From positions 6,313,979 to 6,377,978 of the forward strand of contig NZ_AP018248.1 of NCBI RefSeq assembly GCF_002368295.1: a stretch of 64,000 bases of DNA, read 5' to 3'. The notes beneath the pieces are model-generated. The model searched no databases. It was not told where the DNA came from and saw only the letters and a list, made by a program, of their open reading frames with translations. Made by a program: the position numbers and the translations under genes. Below, one piece after another: positions 61,952 through 64,000 of this stretch. The stretch is from Tolypothrix tenuis PCC 7101 (lineage in GTDB: Bacteria > Cyanobacteriota > Cyanobacteriia > Cyanobacteriales > Nostocaceae). How positions within the stretch are numbered: position 1 is the first letter of the stretch; each line of letters opens with the position of its first letter.

Positions 61952-64000
61952 CTAAGGTGCTATTGGGATGGTAATTACAAATTCTGTTTCTTGTTGAGGT
62001 AGAGAATTGACAGTGATATTACCACCATGTTTTTTAATAATGGAATAGCTAACAAATAATCCTAAACCTGTACCCCTACCTATAGGCTTAGTAGTGAAAA
62101 ATGGTTCAAATATCCGTTGTTGAATATGCAAGGGAATAAAGCTGCTGGTATTGGCGATCGCAATTTTTATCTGCTCATTTTCAACTACTTCTGTACGAAT
62201 CCAAATTTGTGGCTGTTCGATATTTTGTCCAGCTTCGCGAATCGCATCAATAGCATTATTCAGGATATGCAAAAATACTTGATTCATCTGTCCCGGATAG
62301 CAGGTGACGGGGGGAAGATTAGCATATTGTTTAATGAGTTTTATCTCGGGTTGGTTTTTATAAGCTTGTAAGCGATTTTGCAAAATTAATACTGTACTTT
62401 CGATGCCACTATGTAAATCTACTGCTTTAATCGGTGCTTCATCTAAGCGAGAAAAGTTACGTAAACTCAAGACAATCTGACGGATGCGATCGCTCCCTGA
62501 TTCCATTGATTGCAAAATGTCAATTACATCTTTATAAAGAAAATCAATATCGATTTCATCTTGTTTAGCTTGAATTTTGGCAGAAGGTTGAGGATATTCT
62601 TGCTGGTAAAGTGTGATTAAACTCATCAAGTCGGCAATGTAATTTTCTAAATGGTCGATATTGCCCTTAATAAAACTGATAGGATTGTTAATTTCGTGAG
62701 CAATTCCTGCTACTAATTGCCCCAATGATGACATCTTTTCAGAATGAATTAATTGAGCATGGGTTTTTTGTAGATGTTGCAATGTATCTTCTAAATCTTG
62801 AGCTTTTTGATTGAGTGCCTGGGTTTTTTGCTCTACTTCTGCTTCTAGATTTTGGGAATAATTAGCGATTTGTTGATACAGTCGAGCATTTTCTAAAGAA
62901 ATGGCAGCTTGGGTACAAAGAAAATCTAAAATCAGGATGCGATCGCTCGTAAATACACCACTGGTAGAACGATTCTTCAAATACAAAATCCCAATCAAAT
63001 GTCCTTGATGGAGAATTGGCAAGCACAAGATACTTTTAGGTTGCTGTTGAGTGAAATATTCATCAATGACAGGTAAATCTGTTTTCAGATGCTCAATTAC
63101 TACAACTTCTTGGCTATTTTTAACATACTGAATCAGCTTGACTGGTATATTACAGTTTCCTTCTAGCGGTTGCGAGCAAAGTTCTGTAGTTTCTGGTGTT
63201 GCAATGGCTTGGAGATACCAATTACCATCACTATGGGGTAAGATTAAAGCACAGCGATCACCACCAGAGTTTTGCAGAATAATTTGAGTTAATTGGCGCA
63301 GTAGTTCATCAAAATGAATTGTACTCGAAAGAGTTTGAGAAGCTTTGAGAACGGCAGCAAAATCTAGAGCTGTGTTGAGACTCTGACTAGCAGCTTGGGT
63401 AACATTTGTAGAAGCATGAACTGAGGTGCGGGAAGTAGCAAGAGTTGCCAGATTTTCTAGGGGATTCCAGCTTTGGCTGGCTGGCTGTAAAACTGGGCGT
63501 AGTAAATCGGGGTAGCGATTGGCTAAATCATCGGTTTTGGCTTTTGCACCCCAACGGGAATAGCAATAATAAGCTGACTGCATATAACCCGCAGCTACAT
63601 TTTCTTTACCCCAATCAAGGTAAAATTTAGCGGCAAGTTCGTTTGCTAAGGCTTCTTCTTGCAGGTAGCCGTTGTCTTTAGCTCCTGCTATGGCACGATC
63701 ATAGAGTTCCATTGCTGTGTAAGAATTACCAGACACGCGACAACATTCAGCTTCTACTAAATGCAATTTATGTAAATGATTATTGGGGGCATAATCTGCA
63801 TATTGCTTGAGTTTTGTTTGATGACTTTGAACGCGCTGCCAAATATGAGATGATTCTTCAGTCACAGATTTTAAGATTGCCAACTGCGCTAAAGCATCAT
63901 AAAAAGGCAGCAAAACGCTAACAAATAATCCTGGTACGCCATCTAAATATTGTTCAGCAAGAGTGGCTTGGGCGATCGCTTGTTCGTATTCGCCAAACAA
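61952..64000 (-). CDS. GAF-sensor histidine kinase, C-terminal part of a large multidomain protein (partial)
   Basis: The frame runs off the right edge; 682 codons are visible. The first part (about 1 to 190) is helical and TPR-like (GEYEQAIAQATLAEQYLDGV, YTAMELYDRAIAGAKDNGYL). A GAF domain follows (about 230 to 380), then a coiled coil (LEAEVEQKTQALNQKAQDLE). HisKA with VAGIAHEINNPISFIKGNID carries the phospho-accepting His, and HATPase has NQVFLHILNNAIDAI and GRGTGLGLFVSYSIIKKHGG. In cyanobacteria this tail typically belongs to proteins of about 1800 residues with an N-terminal Ser/Thr kinase and an AAA ATPase domain; that part is outside the window, so this is inferred. Confidence 0.9.
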   Translation of the reverse strand: MFGEYEQAIAQATLAEQYLDGVPGLFVSVLLPFYDALAQLAILKSVTEESSHIWQRVQSHQTKLKQYADYAPNNHLHKLHLVEAECCRVSGNSYTAMELYDRAIAGAKDNGYLQEEALANELAAKFYLDWGKENVAAGYMQSAYYCYSRWGAKAKTDDLANRYPDLLRPVLQPASQSWNPLENLATLATSRTSVHASTNVTQAASQSLNTALDFAAVLKASQTLSSTIHFDELLRQLTQIILQNSGGDRCALILPHSDGNWYLQAIATPETTELCSQPLEGNCNIPVKLIQYVKNSQEVVVIEHLKTDLPVIDEYFTQQQPKSILCLPILHQGHLIGILYLKNRSTSGVFTSDRILILDFLCTQAAISLENARLYQQIANYSQNLEAEVEQKTQALNQKAQDLEDTLQHLQKTHAQLIHSEKMSSLGQLVAGIAHEINNPISFIKGNIDHLENYIADLMSLITLYQQEYPQPSAKIQAKQDEIDIDFLYKDVIDILQSMESGSDRIRQIVLSLRNFSRLDEAPIKAVDLHSGIESTVLILQNRLQAYKNQPEIKLIKQYANLPPVTCYPGQMNQVFLHILNNAIDAIREAGQNIEQPQIWIRTEVVENEQIKIAIANTSSFIPLHIQQRIFEPFFTTKPIGRGTGLGLFVSYSIIKKHGGNITVNSLPQQETEFVITIPIAP

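Overview
The window looks like a chromosomal piece of a filamentous, heterocyst-type cyanobacterium (Nostocales: Nostoc, Anabaena, Calothrix or a relative). The evidence is the very frequent palindrome GCGATCGC (HIP1), the short tandem heptamer-like repeats between genes, several dispersed palindromic and MITE-like repeats, and families common in this group: a CyaB1-type cyclase, DUF2808, DUF3095, DUF4336, DUF4912 and a filamentous-haemagglutinin-type secreted protein. No rRNA, tRNA, CRISPR array, transposase or prophage integrase was recognised.

Positions 1 to 24855 (all minus strand) hold most of a phage-tail-like contractile injection system (CIS). In transcription order: a DUF4255 cap protein (Cis16), an unknown 397-residue protein, sheath (Cis2), tube (Cis1), a second tube-like protein, a 57-residue DUF5908 protein, Cis7, the VgrG-like spike (Cis8), the PAAR tip (Cis10), the gp25-like wedge (Cis9), the large baseplate protein Cis11, a 162-residue protein with a carbohydrate-binding-like motif, coiled coil and C-terminal membrane helix, the second large baseplate protein Cis12, a 1967-residue protein with seven tandem Ig/PKD-like repeats, and the tape-measure protein Cis14, whose C-terminus runs off the left edge. 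The AAA+ ATPase (Cis15) and any cargo gene are not in view. The cyanobacterial setting, the small membrane-anchored protein and the enlarged baseplate and fibre proteins fit the thylakoid-anchored CIS known from Anabaena. This is the most interesting system in the window.

Positions 25 to 32 kb carry a small DOPA-dioxygenase-family gene, two copies of a MITE-like repeat, a secreted DUF2808 protein, a large haemagglutinin-type secreted protein, and a DUF3095 cyclase-fold protein that converges on a DUF4336 gene. Positions 31.7 to 38.5 kb are a minus-strand group: DUF4336, DUF1772 membrane protein, methyltransferase, DUF3703 and DJ-1/PfpI, downstream of a MalT/LuxR-type ATP-dependent regulator that may control them.

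Positions 38.8 to 48.7 kb hold a second DUF2808 protein, a GAF-GAF-PAS adenylate cyclase (CyaB1 type), a small Pro/Thr/Glu-rich peptide gene with a clear terminator, a pair of overlapping paralogous membrane-protein genes, a response regulator and histidine kinase pair, and a LabA-like NYN protein. Positions 49.9 to 64 kb hold a PstS-like/DUF4912 fusion protein, an SbmA/ABCD-type ABC transporter, a nucleoside/sugar-type ABC ATPase without its permeases, a small hydrophilic protein, a GNAT acetyltransferase, a methyltransferase, an AllA-DoxX pair, and the C-terminal part of a large GAF-sensor histidine kinase that runs off the right edge. Four copies of one 31-bp palindrome cluster between 58.5 and 62 kb.
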